Positions 31,350 to 44,657 are shown, counted from the stretch's first letter. The stretch: DNA of 64,000 nt from Phragmites australis (GCF_958298935.1 NC_084924.1:5766001-5830000); one strand, 5' to 3'. The notes: generated from the letters alone by a model not told the origin. Program-made: numbers and translations.

Positions 31350-32465
31350 CACTACGTAAAAAATAGATAAAAAAGATATAAAATTAGTGACAGGTCGTAA
31401 CATAATCTATCATTTAGGATAATAATAACATATTGTAGTTATGACGTGTCACTTATTATTAATTTTAAGTAACGGATTATCCTAAGCCAGTCATAAGTGA
31501 CAGGTTATTCTTAACTAGTCTTAAGTGATGAGTTATTCTTGATCAATCATAAGTGATATGTTAAGTTAAGATTCGTTACTTATTACCAATCATAAGTGAC
31601 AAATTATCATAACTAGTCATTAGTGACAGATCAAGTTGTAATCCATCACTAATGACAAATTTATTAGCGACGGATCGTCCTAGACCCGTCAAATTGTGAC
31701 CTGTCACTAATGACGTTATTTTTTTCTAGTGCAACACCAATGACTTTATTGGTGACGGGTGGCTCGTCACCAATAACTTATGACATGAATATTTTTTAGT
31801 TTTTCTTATTTTTTTCTCACCTCAGCAACATTGGAATATTAACCATTATACATTTCTACTCAATTTTGATGTAAGAGGTGATGTTTATAGACACAAACAC
31901 GTGTTTCAAAGAAGTTGCAGAAAATTCAAGCGCGATAACTCAATCTTCCAAGCCAAATTTGACCTTAAAATTTTGACGGAACCGACATAGTCAGTCAGCA
32001 AAGGATGTAACCTTTTCTGTAGATGTCTGTAGAGTAAAAAAAAAATTATCGAAACCAGAATCCGTAGGTAAAAGTTATATCTATTTTATCGAACACACTC
32101 TAATTCACCTATCAAATTATGATTGTTGCCATGAGATATTTACAAATTCATAAAATATTATACAACTTTGAATGAAGAAAATTTTTATATGTAAGTCAAC
32201 AATTCACTGGATTCAGTATCAAACAATTCAGTTGCTAATAATTTGGAAAAAATAATCATCAGTGATAGATCATTGTTAAGATCTGTCACTTATGTTTAGT
32301 CATAGTTGACGAGTCAAGTTATGACCTGTCACCACTAACCTCATTGGTGATGGTTCTTTATCCGTCACAGATTATGACACATCAGTAACGCATTCAAGAT
32401 AATAGGTGCAGAACCCATCACTAATAACAATTACTAACCGTCACCTATAACTTTTTCACATAGTA
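31350..32465. mobile_element. CACTA (En/Spm-type) deletion derivative
   Basis: A 1116-bp element begins CACTACGTAAAAAATAG and ends CTTTTTCACATAGTA, the inverse with the last base changed. It is flanked by the 3-bp duplication TAT (31347-31349 and 32466-32468). Subterminal zones are filled with both orientations of words like AGTGACAGGT, GTCATAAGTGAC and ACCTGTCACTAATGAC, the transposase-binding-type repeats of this superfamily. No transposase remains. Confidence 0.85.
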
Positions 32466-32468
32466 TAT

Positions 32469-33586
32469 GGTGATGCCAGGATATAATAAACCCGATTCAA
32501 GCTTCATGAATCACATGTGAGGTGTTATGTCAGTAACCTCTTTTTATGGCTTAACAGTCCAGGAAATACTTCGCACACAACTATTTTCTTACGCCGTTAC
32601 AAGACTGTTTTGAAACTATTCTCTCGGCATTGTGAAGATCATTTTGTGGTGCGGGGATGGAAGGGCGTACTTCATGGAACCATAAGGCACAAGAAAGGGG
32701 CTTCTGGGTGGAGGGTTTACTCCACTTATGTACGACGGTGAAACCTCAGCGGGTCAACACGTGCTGAGAGGCATTGGAAAGGCTTTGCAATGGATTCCTA
32801 GTGCACACCTCATAAGTATGTAAGAGTCATCCGTCGGCCAACGGGTGCTTGGAAAAATAGGAAGACATGTTTTATGGGTCAAATGTACGACCTCTACAGA
32901 GTGAAAACTGATATATCAGCTGTGCTCATGGTCATGAGTGGCATGAACTCCTCACATGATTAGTCGAGTGGTTTCGGATGATTTGGATGGTTTTTGGTAG
33001 GTTCGGGTGGATCACAGTGGTGAGAACTGTGATTCGACCTTGGCTTTGGGTAGAGGTGGATGGAACCTTAGATGAGGAGTAAGGTGGTTGGAACCTTAGC
33101 TTAAGTTTTAGAAGATCTTTCACATAGTAACTATGTTGCTTTTATAACTATTTTACTACAAAAATAACATTTATGCAAATAAACTTCTGAGTTAAGCCAT
33201 TCTTGATATTGGCTCATATGCCATACTTTCCCACACTTGCTGAGTATTTCATGTACTCACACTTTCTATACCCACACAATGTTGCGCAATCGAGGAAGAT
33301 TTCGAGGACTTCATAGAAGATGACACGTTCTAAGTTGTGTTCTCTATTGATTGCCTATGGAGTAGCCCAGTTGAAGATGAAGGCTATGCTTAGTTCCGCT
33401 ACAGTGTCTTTGCTTTTTGACCCTTGTTGGTCCTTTTTGTAAGATCAAAGGTACATTTGAGTTAAGAGATTGTTCAGTTATTTCACTTATGATGTCACTA
33501 TATGTATGTAACTTGATCCTTGTATACATATAGATACATTCAGTTTGGTCTTAAAATCAGATGTGACATAAGTGGTATTAGAGCCA
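32469..33586 (+). mobile_element. Gypsy-type LTR (left edge approximate) with primer-binding site
   Basis: The LTR-like sequence ends in GATGTGACA at 33568 and is followed by TGGTATTAGAGCCA (33573-33586), a primer-binding site for initiator tRNA-Met with one change. Phrases within (GTACGACCTCTACAGAGTG, GCTGAGTATTTCATGTACTC) have counterparts in the LTR-like region at 47.9-48.9 kb. The left end was not located; it may abut the CACTA element. Short open frames at 32517 and 32932 are not genes. Confidence 0.5.
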
Positions 33587-34749
33587 TATTGACCAAGAAC
33601 GCAACCCTAGATAGTCTGGTCATCCTCTAATAGGAGAAGTGTCGACAACTTTGGAAGTTTGCCTCAAAGACCCTTTCATTGACCCTTTCGTGCCTTAACC
33701 TATAGATGACGATCTGCATCACTTGACTGGTCTGAGAGCCAGGACCATGCCACTATTGGTTTGGGAAGTACTACAGTCTAAGAGACGTAAGAAGAAGCTG
33801 CTTTACCAAGGATTCTAGATGAAGCTGCATGATTGAGAGGAATAGCATGTAGAAATATTCATCTATAAAAAGCATGACAAGAACGGAGAATTTAAAGTCG
33901 CCTATGTATAAGTCTGCCGAAAGAAGAGCAAGCTTTGTGGTTGCGATTCAGGATGCTGCGCGCTATCTCGTGCCATCCCGCATGCCTTGCTCGCGAGCCA
34001 TGCCCGTGCGTCCTTCGCATTATCGACCACCGCAACACAAGCACGACCGCGCCCGCCACACTCTCATCTTCACGGTGAGCCTCCCTCTCCCCATTGCCCC
34101 TCTGCTCCTCTGTGTTAAGCCACACGCGCTACAGCCAAGCGCCGCTGCTGTGCACCCGTCTCCTGACCACTGTAATGCGTGCGTCATGCTATCCACACGC
34201 TGTCTCTCCGCGCTGCCAACCGCTCGGCTGCGTAGCCGTGAGCATGCCATCCCATTCGTTGTCAAGTTGTACCGTCGTACTGCGCGCGTCACCACTCCAC
34301 CGTGCCACACCGTGGCAAGGCCGCCACACCATCCCGACCCTTCCTTGTGTCATCGCCTCCCCTGCACTCCCAATCCACAACTCCATTGCGCTGCATCGTG
34401 CCTGCCCACGTGCTTAGTCGCGCATGCCTCCACGTCGCCTGCGCACACCGTGTTCCACCACGTCGCTCCACTTGTCTGACCTTCCCTGCCCGCACGCCAC
34501 CTCGGCTTTTCCCACCGCCTCCACCTCCTTTGCGCCGCCATCACCGGTGAGCTCCCTTCCTCTTCCTCAGTGCTCCCTTTTTCTCCTTGGTGAGCCTCGG
34601 TTGCCTGAGTTCAAGCTGCCGCTAAGCTGAGCTTCGCTCAGCTAGCAAGCCCTACTATTGGTCTCCTTCCTCCCCCGGTCAACCGCCCTATGACCACCTC
34701 CCTCCCCTCCAGTGTCTCTTCACTCCATCCTGCCATTGCCTCCCTCTCC

Positions 34750-34811
<62 letters not shown>

Positions 34812-35702
34812 CCTGCGCATGGGCAAAACCGCACGGCCTTCTCTCTATCTCCCTCTCTTACACATGGCCCAAACCACTCTCCAGTCCACAGGACTTGACC
34901 ACTGTGGACCACACACTCGAACCCCCCCGGTCCACCAAGTCCACAACCCGTGGACCGAGCCCACCCACAGCACCGCTCCCTCCAGTCTACGGTGCACCGC
35001 ACTCACAAATCTTACACCCGTTCACAAATTCAGTAAACCAAGTTCGTAGGATAGTGTCCTTTTCCAATTTCTAGGATATCCTTTCCGACAAATCTTCCGT
35101 CGGTCATAACTTCTCCATTTCAACTCAGATTTGATGGTTCTTTCGCCGATATTCATCTAAAATCATAATCTTTCTCCCTGCCAAGTCTTGTATTTTTTTT
35201 TGAGTTCGTTTAATTTTCTCGTCTGGTATTTAATTCTTGTCGTGATGTTTAATCTAGATTTAGATTTTGTCTTTTAATAAATAGAGTCGAGTAAGTTAAC
35301 TCAATATCCATGTTAGGTTATAATCGTAAATTAGTCTCGTATGTTAATCTAGCTTAAGTGTAGGTTTAGTCTTTTGTTAATTAGAATTGTTTCTAAGTTT
35401 ATCTATAGGTTTGCTTTTAGTTAATGCTTATAATAGGTTGTTATTTCATGCTTTAATCCATAAGGTTCAATCTTAGTTTTATTAATGTAATAAGATTAAC
35501 TAGTGTAGCTACTAAATAAATACATACATGTTATTAGAATACAATAGAATAATTTAACATTAGTAATTACATATTGTTTACCCTTTTAATATTTAATTAA
35601 TTAGATTGATGCAGTAAATTAACCTAGTTAATTAATTACGTACATGCTTTTGCAATAGCAATAGTTTATAGCTTAATTAGAGAGACAATTAATTAACACT
35701 AG
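33587..35702 (+). other. Retroelement leader-like region, CT/proline-codon rich
   Basis: Follows the primer-binding site. The part 33960-35030 is pyrimidine-rich on the plus strand and gives long spurious open frames in five of six readings, none with a recognisable domain. From 35035 on it is AT-rich, up to the insertion point of the next element. It is probably the non-coding 5' leader of the Gypsy-type element whose LTR ends at 33568. Confidence 0.4.
34754..34807. repeat. (CT)27 microsatellite
   Basis: A 54-bp uninterrupted CT tract, the longest simple repeat in the window. Confidence 0.95.
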
Positions 35703-35707
35703 GTAAT

Positions 35708-35887
35708 TATTGGGGGAAAGGCCCTGACCCACAAAGGACCCTATGTAACAAAGCATCCCATAAAGGCTCAAGGGCGTCTATGTAATATTTGTACCCTACC
35801 AAGGATTAGAGAGGAAGTTTCACCTCTTCCCCTCACCTATATAAAGGACCCAAGAGGTCAAGAGGAGAGAGATCCCTTCCACATCCA

Positions 35888-35927
<40 letters not shown>

Positions 35928-35968
35928 CGGATTGGACCTTTCGGTACTGCACGGAAATAGCTCCAACA
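35708..35968 (+). repeat. Left LTR of the 9.6-kb element
   Basis: 261 bp. Contains a CT tract of about 34 bp (35891-35924) that is only a few units long at the same place in the right LTR. The first two bases have decayed from TG to TA. Confidence 0.85.
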
Positions 35969-36039
35969 GTTGACAACGTCTGTGTGGATCAGTTCTAAGG
36001 AGTGAGGAGGCCTTTGGATTAGACAGGTTTCATAAGGAG

Positions 36040-36520
36040 GTCTTCGTACAAGAGGCACCCTTCATACAAAGGAGACCTTCGTACAAAAGGCACCCTTCGT
36101 ACAAGAGACACCCTTAGTACATAGGAGACCATCGTACAAGAGGCACCCTTCGTCAAGAGGGGACCTTCATACAAGAAGTACCCTTTGGATCAGACACGAC
36201 CTTCGTACAGGCAGGGCCTTCGTATGGGCAGGGCCTTCGTACAAGAAGGGCCTTTGCACTAGCAGGACCTTCATACCAACTGAGCTATTGTCAGAGAGGA
36301 ACCTTTCATCAGGCTTTCATCAAAAAATAATCCTTCGTTAGGCCTTTGTGAAAAAAATAAGCATGCCTTCGTACCAGTAGGCCTTCGAACAAGCAGGCCT
36401 TCGTACCAGCAGGGTCTTCATACAAAAATACCCTTCATAAAAGAGTCACCCATTGTACAGGGGACACCCTTCGTCAAGGGGACACCCTTCGTCCAAGAGG
36501 CAATCTGCAATAGATAAGTC
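36040..36520 (+). repeat. Short-period minisatellite (CCTTCGTACAAGAGGCACC type)
   Basis: Units of about 19-25 bp such as CCTTCGTACAAGAGGCACC and GGGCCTTCGTACA follow one another with drift. The same CCTTCG word continues at lower density to about 37.8 kb. Confidence 0.75.
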
Positions 36521-37849
36521 CACGCTATAGTTGCTCCTTTCCGTATAAATTCTACCTCGCTTACTATTCTCACTAGAATTTTTCTTGTAACGGGAAGGTT
36601 TGCTGGCTTTGTCAAGAGAAGACCCTTTGTTCTGGAAGGCCCTTTGTACATGATGTTGCCTTCGTCAAACTCCTTCGTACAGGAAGAAATTTGTAGCAGA
36701 TGCAGAAAGCGGGCTTCGTCTCCGTGCATGAGCCTTCATTGTGCTTCGTCATCATAGTGGGCATGATGTGTAGGCCTTCTGACTTTAGGCCTTGTTAGCC
36801 TTTGCGTGCCTTCCCTAACCGCGCCTTCGCCTCGTGCAGGACCGCGAGCACCTTTGCACACTAAGCCTTCATGCTGAGCACCTTCGCATGCAAGATCGCG
36901 AGCACCTCACGCTGGGCCTTTGCATCGGGCATTCACGCATAGGGGCATGCCTTCACCTCGTGCTGGGCCTTTGTGCGTAAGGCAGCGACCTCGCCTTTGA
37001 TGTTCGACCCCTATCAATCACTGCGGCTTTCGACGTTCGCTCCGAAGACCCCTTCGCAGGCTTTTGGCTATCGGTAGAACTTCGCTGGCCTTCTACGTTC
37101 GGCCCAAAGCTGCAGCTCCTCACAGGCTATGGTGAATCACGGACAGGAGCGAATGTTCGGCCTGAAGACCCCTTCGTGGGCAATCCTTGTTTCGCTAGTC
37201 GTAGGCTCCACCGAGTTGCTGCTTCGCAAGCCTAGGGGAAATTTTTTACAGAGCCCAACGTTCACTTTCCCGTGGACCAACATGTGAGCACACTCAGTGT
37301 CAGCCTGCTCACATGCTCCGGAGGAAGATATTTTAATTATATGTATGACTCATTTCACGCCTATCTGCAAAGCATACACTCTGCAGTCTGTTTTAGCTAA
37401 CATTTGTAGCTGAGCACCTTTGCGTGCACACTGGAGGAGCATCACAGCAAGCCGGCCATGACATGCCAAGACAGGCATGCTTTAGGACGGTGAAGGCCTG
37501 ACCGGGCATGCAAATATCCAATTCTAGTGAAGCCAGTGGACTTCAAGAGGGAGAAGAGTTCCGGTACGGTGATGACAGGCCTTCGCTCAGTGGGCCTTTG
37601 CTGCATCCTCCTTGCTCGAGTCGAGCCTTAGCTTCGGCCTCTTCGCGCATCCTGGGCTCTTGCTTGGTAGGTTCGGTGGGCCTTCACTACAGCCTCTTCG
37701 CGGGCCTTCGCTATGGCCCCTCTGCATGAAATGGGCCTTCGCTTGGAACGGGAGTCTCCCAAAAGGTAACAAGGCTCTGTGGGCTGTATAAAGCCGAAGG
37801 TTCGTGAATGTCATACCAAAAGATGCTTCCATACTCAAAACAAATTTTT

Positions 37850-39357
37850 AATGCACTCAGAACACATTTAGGCTTCATAATATTTACTCTGCATGCCTAT
37901 TATCTTCACGACGAATGATTTGCGTACAAACACCATATATGCCACTGAAATACTTCTTCACATACGCATGCATATCATTCATGCATCGAAGCATTAAATT
38001 TTGGTGGGCATGCATTTTCTGGGCATTGCATTTGCATAATGAAGTGTATCTTCATTCATGTCCCCGCCTATCAATCTACTCGCTTCACTTACTGTTTGTG
38101 TTGGAAATTCATTTTTGTATTCAGGCGTTTTCATATCACATGCGAATTTAATTATTTGCCGAAGTGTTTGTTCTTCATGCGTTTGCATTACATATGCATC
38201 AAACTATTTACCCTTTGCTTGCATGTCAAAGCATTTATTTTTTGAGCCCATGTTGCATTTGCATCGAAGCACGTAATATTTGCATGAATACTGAAGTATT
38301 CACCTTCTGTGCATTTGCATAGTATAAATGAGCCGAAGTATTTAGTCTTACATTTCGCCAGTATATAAAGGTTTTTATGCTCAGCTTGAGGGGCTATTTC
38401 TTTATCCAATGGTGGTTTTTTACCCTTGCGCATGACATATCTCATTTTTACATGCCAAAGTGTTTTACTCTCCATACACTCACATCACATGTGCTCGTTT
38501 TGCATGAGTGTCGAAGCATTTACTCTTCTGAATATGTGTCCTAACACTTCGCATGAGTGTCGAAGCATTCATCATTTGAATGTTTTAGCCCTTCGTATAG
38601 GGTTCTTACCCTTCGCTTGAGAGTTTTCATTCTTCTGTGTGACGAAGCATCCATACTTCATATATGTTTTATTTTTCATATCGTTAAAAATACGCTTCAT
38701 ACATCGTGTTTACGTGCCGATGTGTTCATTTTTTATGCATTTTCATGAATGCATACTTCGCTCATATATACACTTCGCATGCATGTATATCTTCATTACT
38801 CATTTGCGATGAAACACATACTTTTCACATGTGCATAGCATCATCACTCGGGAATGCATATGCTTCGCATGTTTTGCATTGCATAAGTGCATCGAGATAT
38901 TTACTCTGCGCGTATGTTTACTTTTTTGAACACTCGCGTATGTATCGAAGCTCTTATCCTTCGCTCAATTGTCAAAGTACTCATTTTCTTTATGCTTACA
39001 TTACTTACTTGCATCGAAGCACATTCTCGACAAATGCAGGAATCTCACCCTTCGCATGGGGGATTACCCATTCTATTCAGTATTCACCATTCCTCTGTAT
39101 GTCGAAGCAATTGTTTTTCGCATATGCGGGTTTTTACCCTTCGCTCGAGAGAATAATTATTCCTCATACACAGGTTTTAACCTTCGCATGACAAAGCTCT
39201 TATTGCTCATATACAAGAATTTTTAATTCACAGGATGCAAATTTTCCCTCATATACCAAAGGTTTTATCCTTCGCTACTACATTTATCATTGTGCTAAAG
39301 CATTTACACTTCGATTGTACTCTTTCATGCATTTATTTATCACATGCATAAAATACA
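37850..39357 (+). repeat. Diffuse CTTCG/CGAAG repeat region
   Basis: Phrases such as CCGAAGCATTTACTCTTC, ACCCTTCGCATGRGTG and TGTCGAAGCATT recur every 40-80 bp with much drift. Open frames of 60-161 codons here arise from the repeats and show no domain. Confidence 0.5.
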
Positions 39358-39766
39358 GGGATTAAGAGTGCCTGCCGCCGCACCGAGGCAAAAGTGACAT
39401 TCGGGAACAAAAGGCCGAAATGTTGCTTGACCTTAGAACAAAGACAGTGCACCTCTCGACTTAAGACAAAAGATGGGGGCTAAGAGAGTCTACCCCCGCA
39501 CTGAAGGCAAAATAGACCTTTAGGAACAAAAAGCCGAAGTGTTGCTTGACCTTAGAACAAAGGCAGCGCACCTCTTGACTTGAAATAAAAGCTAGGGGCT
39601 AAGAGTGACTTCCCCCACACCGAAAGCAAAAGAGACCTTCAAGAACTAAAAGCCGAAGTACTGCTTGACCTTAGAACAAAGGTAGCACACCTCTCAACTT
39701 AAAATAAAAGACAGGAACTAAGAGTGCATGCCTCGCACCAAAGGCAAAAGAGACCTTCGGATTACA
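39358..39766 (+). repeat. Tandem repeat, about 119-bp unit, 3.5 copies
   Basis: Units start near 39358, 39475, 39594 and 39713 (partial). Each contains CTAAGAGTG, GGCAAAAGAGACCTT, GCCGAAGT, TTGCTTGACCTTAGAACAAA and CACCTCTCGACTT with substitutions. Confidence 0.85.
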
Positions 39767-40279
39767 TCAATGCATTTAAGTATTTATTTTTCATGTGCAC
39801 ACATCTAACATACAATGATTATAATGTGTTTTTCATCTCCAAAAAGAAAGCGAAGCACCTATAGTTCAGTAGGATAGGAAGTCAAAGTGTCACTGCTCCT
39901 TAGGTAAAGGCAGCACACCAATCGACTTAAAAGGCAGACAAAGGCCTATCGAAGAGGACCGAGGTGCCGCTCAGCTTCAAGTAGAAGCAACACTCCACTC
40001 GGACCTCATATAGTAATTCTTCAAGACACGGACCTTTGCGCTCTGTGTAGCTGAAGGACCCTTCGTACACGAGGCATTGCCAACCACCTTCGTCGACAGT
40101 GGCTACTACTTCGGCTATGTTGACCCCTTCGACATCGACTGATCGTTACCTTTGGCATCGGCATCAACTCAGGCAAAGTCACCCTCACCTTCAGCTTCAA
40201 CGGCGTCAATGAGACTCCAGATGGAGTCCTCGATGGCTTCACCCCCGTCTACTTTGACTAGAGTTGCCTTCGACCATGT

Positions 40280-42130
40280 TCACTTCGGCCATGTCGACTA
40301 GGGGGGCTTCGGCCGACGACTTCAACTGCGATGACTACTCCTCCGTCGACTCCGGCTACGTCGATCAGGGGGGCTTTGGCTCACGACTTCAGCCACAATG
40401 ACTACACCTCCGTCGACTCCGACCACGTCGACCAGGGGGCTTCAGGTGACTTCGGCCATGACGACTACTCCTCCGTCGATTCCAACTATGTCGACTAGGC
40501 GGGCTTCGACTGATGACTTCGGTCGCGATGACTACACCTTCGTCGACTCTGACTACATCGACTAGGGGGGCTTCGGCCGATGACTTCGGCCGATGACTTC
40601 GGTCGCGATGACTACACCTCTGTCGACTCCTACTATGTCGACCAAGGGGGCTTCGGTCGACGACTTTGGCCACGACAACTACGCCTCCAGTGATTCCAAC
40701 TACGTTGATTAGGGGACTTCGGCTGACGACTTCAGCCATGACGACTACACCTTTGTCGACTCTGACTACATCGACTAGAGGGGCTTCGACTGTGACACCT
40801 TCACATGCATCGACCACGACCATGACCGCGTCACCAGAGGGGCTTCAGGCATGTCGACTTCACCTCCATCGACTACGACTCCATCGACCAGAGGGGCTTC
40901 GGCCATGATGACTTTTCCCATGGTCACTCCGACTACATCGACCAGGGGGCTTTGGCCGATGACTTCGGCCATGATGACTACGCCTCCATTGACTCCAACT
41001 ACGTTGATCAAGGGGGCTTCAGCCAACGACTCCGGCCATGACAACTACACCTTCGTTGACTCTGACTACGTCGACCAGGGGGGCTTTGATCACGACAACT
41101 ATGCCTCCGTCGACTCCAACTACGTCGATCAGGGGGGCTTCGGCCACGACGGCTATGCCTCCATTGACTCTGACTACGTCGACTAGAGGGGCTTCGGCTA
41201 TGCGCCTTCACATGCATCGACCACGACCACGACTGTGTCGCCATAGGTGCTTTGGGCGCCTCCGTTGACTACAACTCCGTCGACCAAAGGGGCTTCAGCC
41301 ATGACAACTTTGCCCATAGTGACTCCAACTATGTCGACTAGGGGGGCTTTAGCTGACGACTTCAGCCACGATGACTACGCCTGCATCGACTCCAACTACA
41401 TCGATCACGGGGACTTTGGCCGACGACTTCGGTCATGATGACTACGCCTCTGTCGACTCTAACTACATCGACCAGAGGGGCTTTGACTGTGACATCTTCA
41501 CTTGCGTCAACCACGACCATGACTGCATCGCCAGAAGGGCTTCGGGCACGTCGACTATGATTGTGTCGACCTGAGGGGCTTCGACCGATGACCTCAGCCA
41601 CGATGATTATGACTTTGTCAACTCCAACTACATAGACCAGGCGATGACTATGGTCATGATGCCTTCGCTTTGTCGACTTGGATGTCGACCAGAAAGGCTT
41701 CAGTTGTGATGCCTTCACATGCGTTGACCATGACCGCATCGTCAAAGGGGCTTTGGGCACGTCGATTTTGCCTTCGTCGACTATGACTCCGTCGACCAGA
41801 GGGGCTTCGGCCATGATGACTTTGCCCATGGTGACTCCGACTACGTCGTCTAGGGGGGGCTTCGGCCTACGACTATGGCCGACATGACTACGCCTCCGTC
41901 AACTCTAACTACATCGACTAGGCGATGACTACGACCGTGATGCCTTCGCTTTGTCGACTTGGACATCGACTAGAGGGGCTTCAGCTATGATGCCTTCACA
42001 TCCGTTGACCACAACCATGACCGCGTTGCCAGAGGGGCTTTGGGCACGTCGACTTCACCTCCGTCGACTATGACTCCATCAACCAGAGGGGTTTTGGCCA
42101 TGATGACTTCACACACATCGACTCTGTCTA
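40280..42130 (+). repeat. Degenerate coding-type minisatellite (Asp/Tyr-rich repeats)
   Basis: Some 25-30 units of mostly 54 or about 67 bp run through 1.85 kb, with the core GATGACTACGCCTCCGTCGA followed by CTCCGACTACGTCGACCAGG. Where the frame is intact (for example about 41026-41187) the units read GHDNYASVDSNYVDQGGF, an 18-residue repeat. Other units carry an added ADDFG. Stops and frame shifts now break it into frames of at most about 110 codons. No known domain was recognised. It lies inside the 9.6-kb element. Confidence 0.8.
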
Positions 42131-42267
42131 TGTCAACCGCGCGGCATCCTTCATCACTCACGAGCACTGGTCAAGAGGGGCTACGTGAGGCACCCAAATT
42201 AAAATCCCGTCCTAGGTCCCAAGAGTTTGGCCGATGCATGTGAGCGGAGGCGTGAGGACATCATCGT

Positions 42268-44657
42268 TGTAACACCTAGTTTTAAAGGAACAAAACCGGG
42301 CACAACGCATGTATGCCAGGATCAAGTTTCATACATGCGTTTACATCATCAGTGTATCATCATAGTATCATTATTACAATAATGTATTTAACTTAATATA
42401 AAAGGATCCGAGGGTCTAAAAGAAAACACATTGAAACTAAAGATCTTCAGCGCCAGCGGTGCTTCCATCTTCCACAGGCATCAACCGGGGGCACTCCAGT
42501 CTAGAACAGCAACTCCGGGTCGAAGTTGTCTTCATCAAAGGTTGCAGCTTCATTGACGATTTCTGAATAACGGTAGAATTCAAGAGAAGGGACAACATGT
42601 GTGAGTACAAAAAATGTACTCCGCAAGTGAAGGAAAAACATGTTATGGGGCTTAAGTCAAGGAAAGGTTAGACACGGTCAACTGCATTGAGCAAACTTTA
42701 ACCTAATGACTCCAACAACAGGCATCCTATTTGTGAAGACACCACTGTAACAAAAAGGTTGACTCATCGGATTCCATTCGATTACTAAGACTCACCAGGT
42801 AATTCCATTACCCAGTTACACAACCAACCATACCAACCCTGATCCCATCTAATCCTGAAGAAGTCCAAGTCCGCTCTTGTCCGTGAGCATGGCTGACAAA
42901 CCAGATGATACTCTGCAGAGTTTGCACAGCTTTCCCCACGAGTCGTGATTCCCATACTACTTTACACTTCCGGGGTGTGGAGTTGAGGTCTCACTACAAG
43001 GCCTTTATAAAGCTCCCGCTAACTTGCAGGCACTCACTGAGGTTTCACCGCTAACAGATGATTACATCGCTGCAGAAGCTTCCTCTTGTGCCACTCAACC
43101 GTCCAACGGTGCCCATAGAGTTATAGGGGTGGCTAATTAGTTGGCCAGGCCGTACCCATATAGGCCTCGTGGGTGTGCGTATTCACTTGGTTACATGTTC
43201 AAGAACCGGTCCTTAGGACCTCACACAGGAACAAACACAAGCCTGTTGTATAGCACCACCTCAAACCAACCATCCTGTTAGGATCTCTATACTATGTTTC
43301 TACAAAAGATTACCACTCCCGATTTATATTGCATAGGAATTAGTCAAGATTAACATTTTCCCCAACTATGACTGCACTTGCATATACTACCCATTTTAAC
43401 CATTGGTTAAACAATGGCGACAAGGAATGCTCATACAAAGCTAGTAAACCCTAACATAGGATTCTAATTTAGACAAGCATGCATGGAAGGAATAAAATAG
43501 CGGCCGGAACTTCGTTGGAGTTACACAAAAGTGCACCACCAGCCACAAATCGCGATGGGACAAGGCGCAAAAGAGAGAGGAGGCGAAGGGGATCATTACC
43601 ACGGGTTCACGTCATTGGAGAAGGGTGGAGGAGGCCGGTGATGGAGAGGGGCAGTCGAAGGAGATCGTTCACAGCGAGGACATCGCTTCAGCGGTGGAGG
43701 GAGGCCGAGGGGCGGCGGGAAGCTTCTCCAGTGACCCTGCAGTGCCGTAGAGGGGAGAAAAAGGGGTTACAGGAGCTCGGCCATGAAGAATTGCGATGGC
43801 GGTGGAGCTCTCACCGGGAACAAAGAAGATGATGGCGCCGAGGACAAAACCGAGCGGGAAATGGGTGGAATGTGTGTGGAACATCGCAAGGAAGTCGATG
43901 GGTGACTTATATGCGCGAGAGAGGGAGAGAAACGGCCAGATTCAAAGAGAAATGGCCGGCGGCCTTGATTTCCTCAAATGCGATGGTTTTCGCATTTGAG
44001 AGGGGTTAAGGAGGGGGTAGTGGCCAGGAATGAGTGATTAGGGGCGGGGATCGCAACCATTGGCTTTAATTGGAAAGAAACGGTTTTTGGAGGCAGCAGT
44101 TTTGAATGGCGTGTGGGATTTAGGGGCGGTCCAGGCGAGCAGAGGGAGGAGGAAGAAAGCGAGCTGACAGCTCGAGCAGGCGGCTCAGCTGCGTAGCTTG
44201 GCTCGGCTCGGGCCCATGCGGCAACGAGAGAGGGCGGGGAGGGGGCGGCTCGACGTTGAGGCTGGCCGGCTCGGGCGTGGCCTAGCGCGGGGAAAAGGAA
44301 GGGTGGCCCACGCGAGAGGAATGAAAGGGAGAGAGGGAGGGAAGAAATGGGTCGGGGTCAAGGAATTCGGCCCAGGAACCTTTAACATTATTGAAATCCC
44401 TTTTCTTTTTTTAGATTTTGAGCAAAATTTCAAAAGAGGTTCTAAACGAGCGACTTCTAGCGATCTTTTGGCAAATCTTTTTCACGCATAAAAGCCTATT
44501 GCAACTATGACAGCCTGAATGCATCAACCACAAATATAACCTATGTCAAATTTAAATTTAGAAATTAATTTATTCTATTGAAAAAAATTGTAACTCCTAT
44601 TTAAAATTGTAGCAAAATTTTAAATTGTTGCCGAAATTGAAAGTTAGGGTGTTACAA
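42268..44657 (-). mobile_element. Solo LTR (Gypsy-type, TGTAACACC...GGTGTTACA) nested in the 9.6-kb element
   Basis: 2390 bp, beginning TGTAACACC and ending GGTGTTACA, with perfect 5-bp target duplications ATCGT (42263-42267 and 44658-44662). The sequence on both sides is continuous CTTCG-rich interior of the host element. The minus strand has a TATA-like CGCATATAAG (about 43909) and the AT-rich TGTAACACCCTAAC start typical of U3, so it is read as minus orientation. Open frames over 43479-44491 are incidental. Confidence 0.85.

Noticed and set aside
33874..35074. Several long frames on both strands
   Set aside because: They arise from CT- and CCA-rich DNA without stops; frames overlap on both strands and lack domains.
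38706..39191. 161-codon frame rich in His, Tyr and Phe
   Set aside because: Produced by the drifting CTTCG/CATATG repeat; neighbouring copies are frame-shifted and it lies in a non-autonomous retroelement.
43479..44491. Arg/Glu-rich frames
   Set aside because: They run antisense to the promoter part of a solo LTR with exact target duplications.
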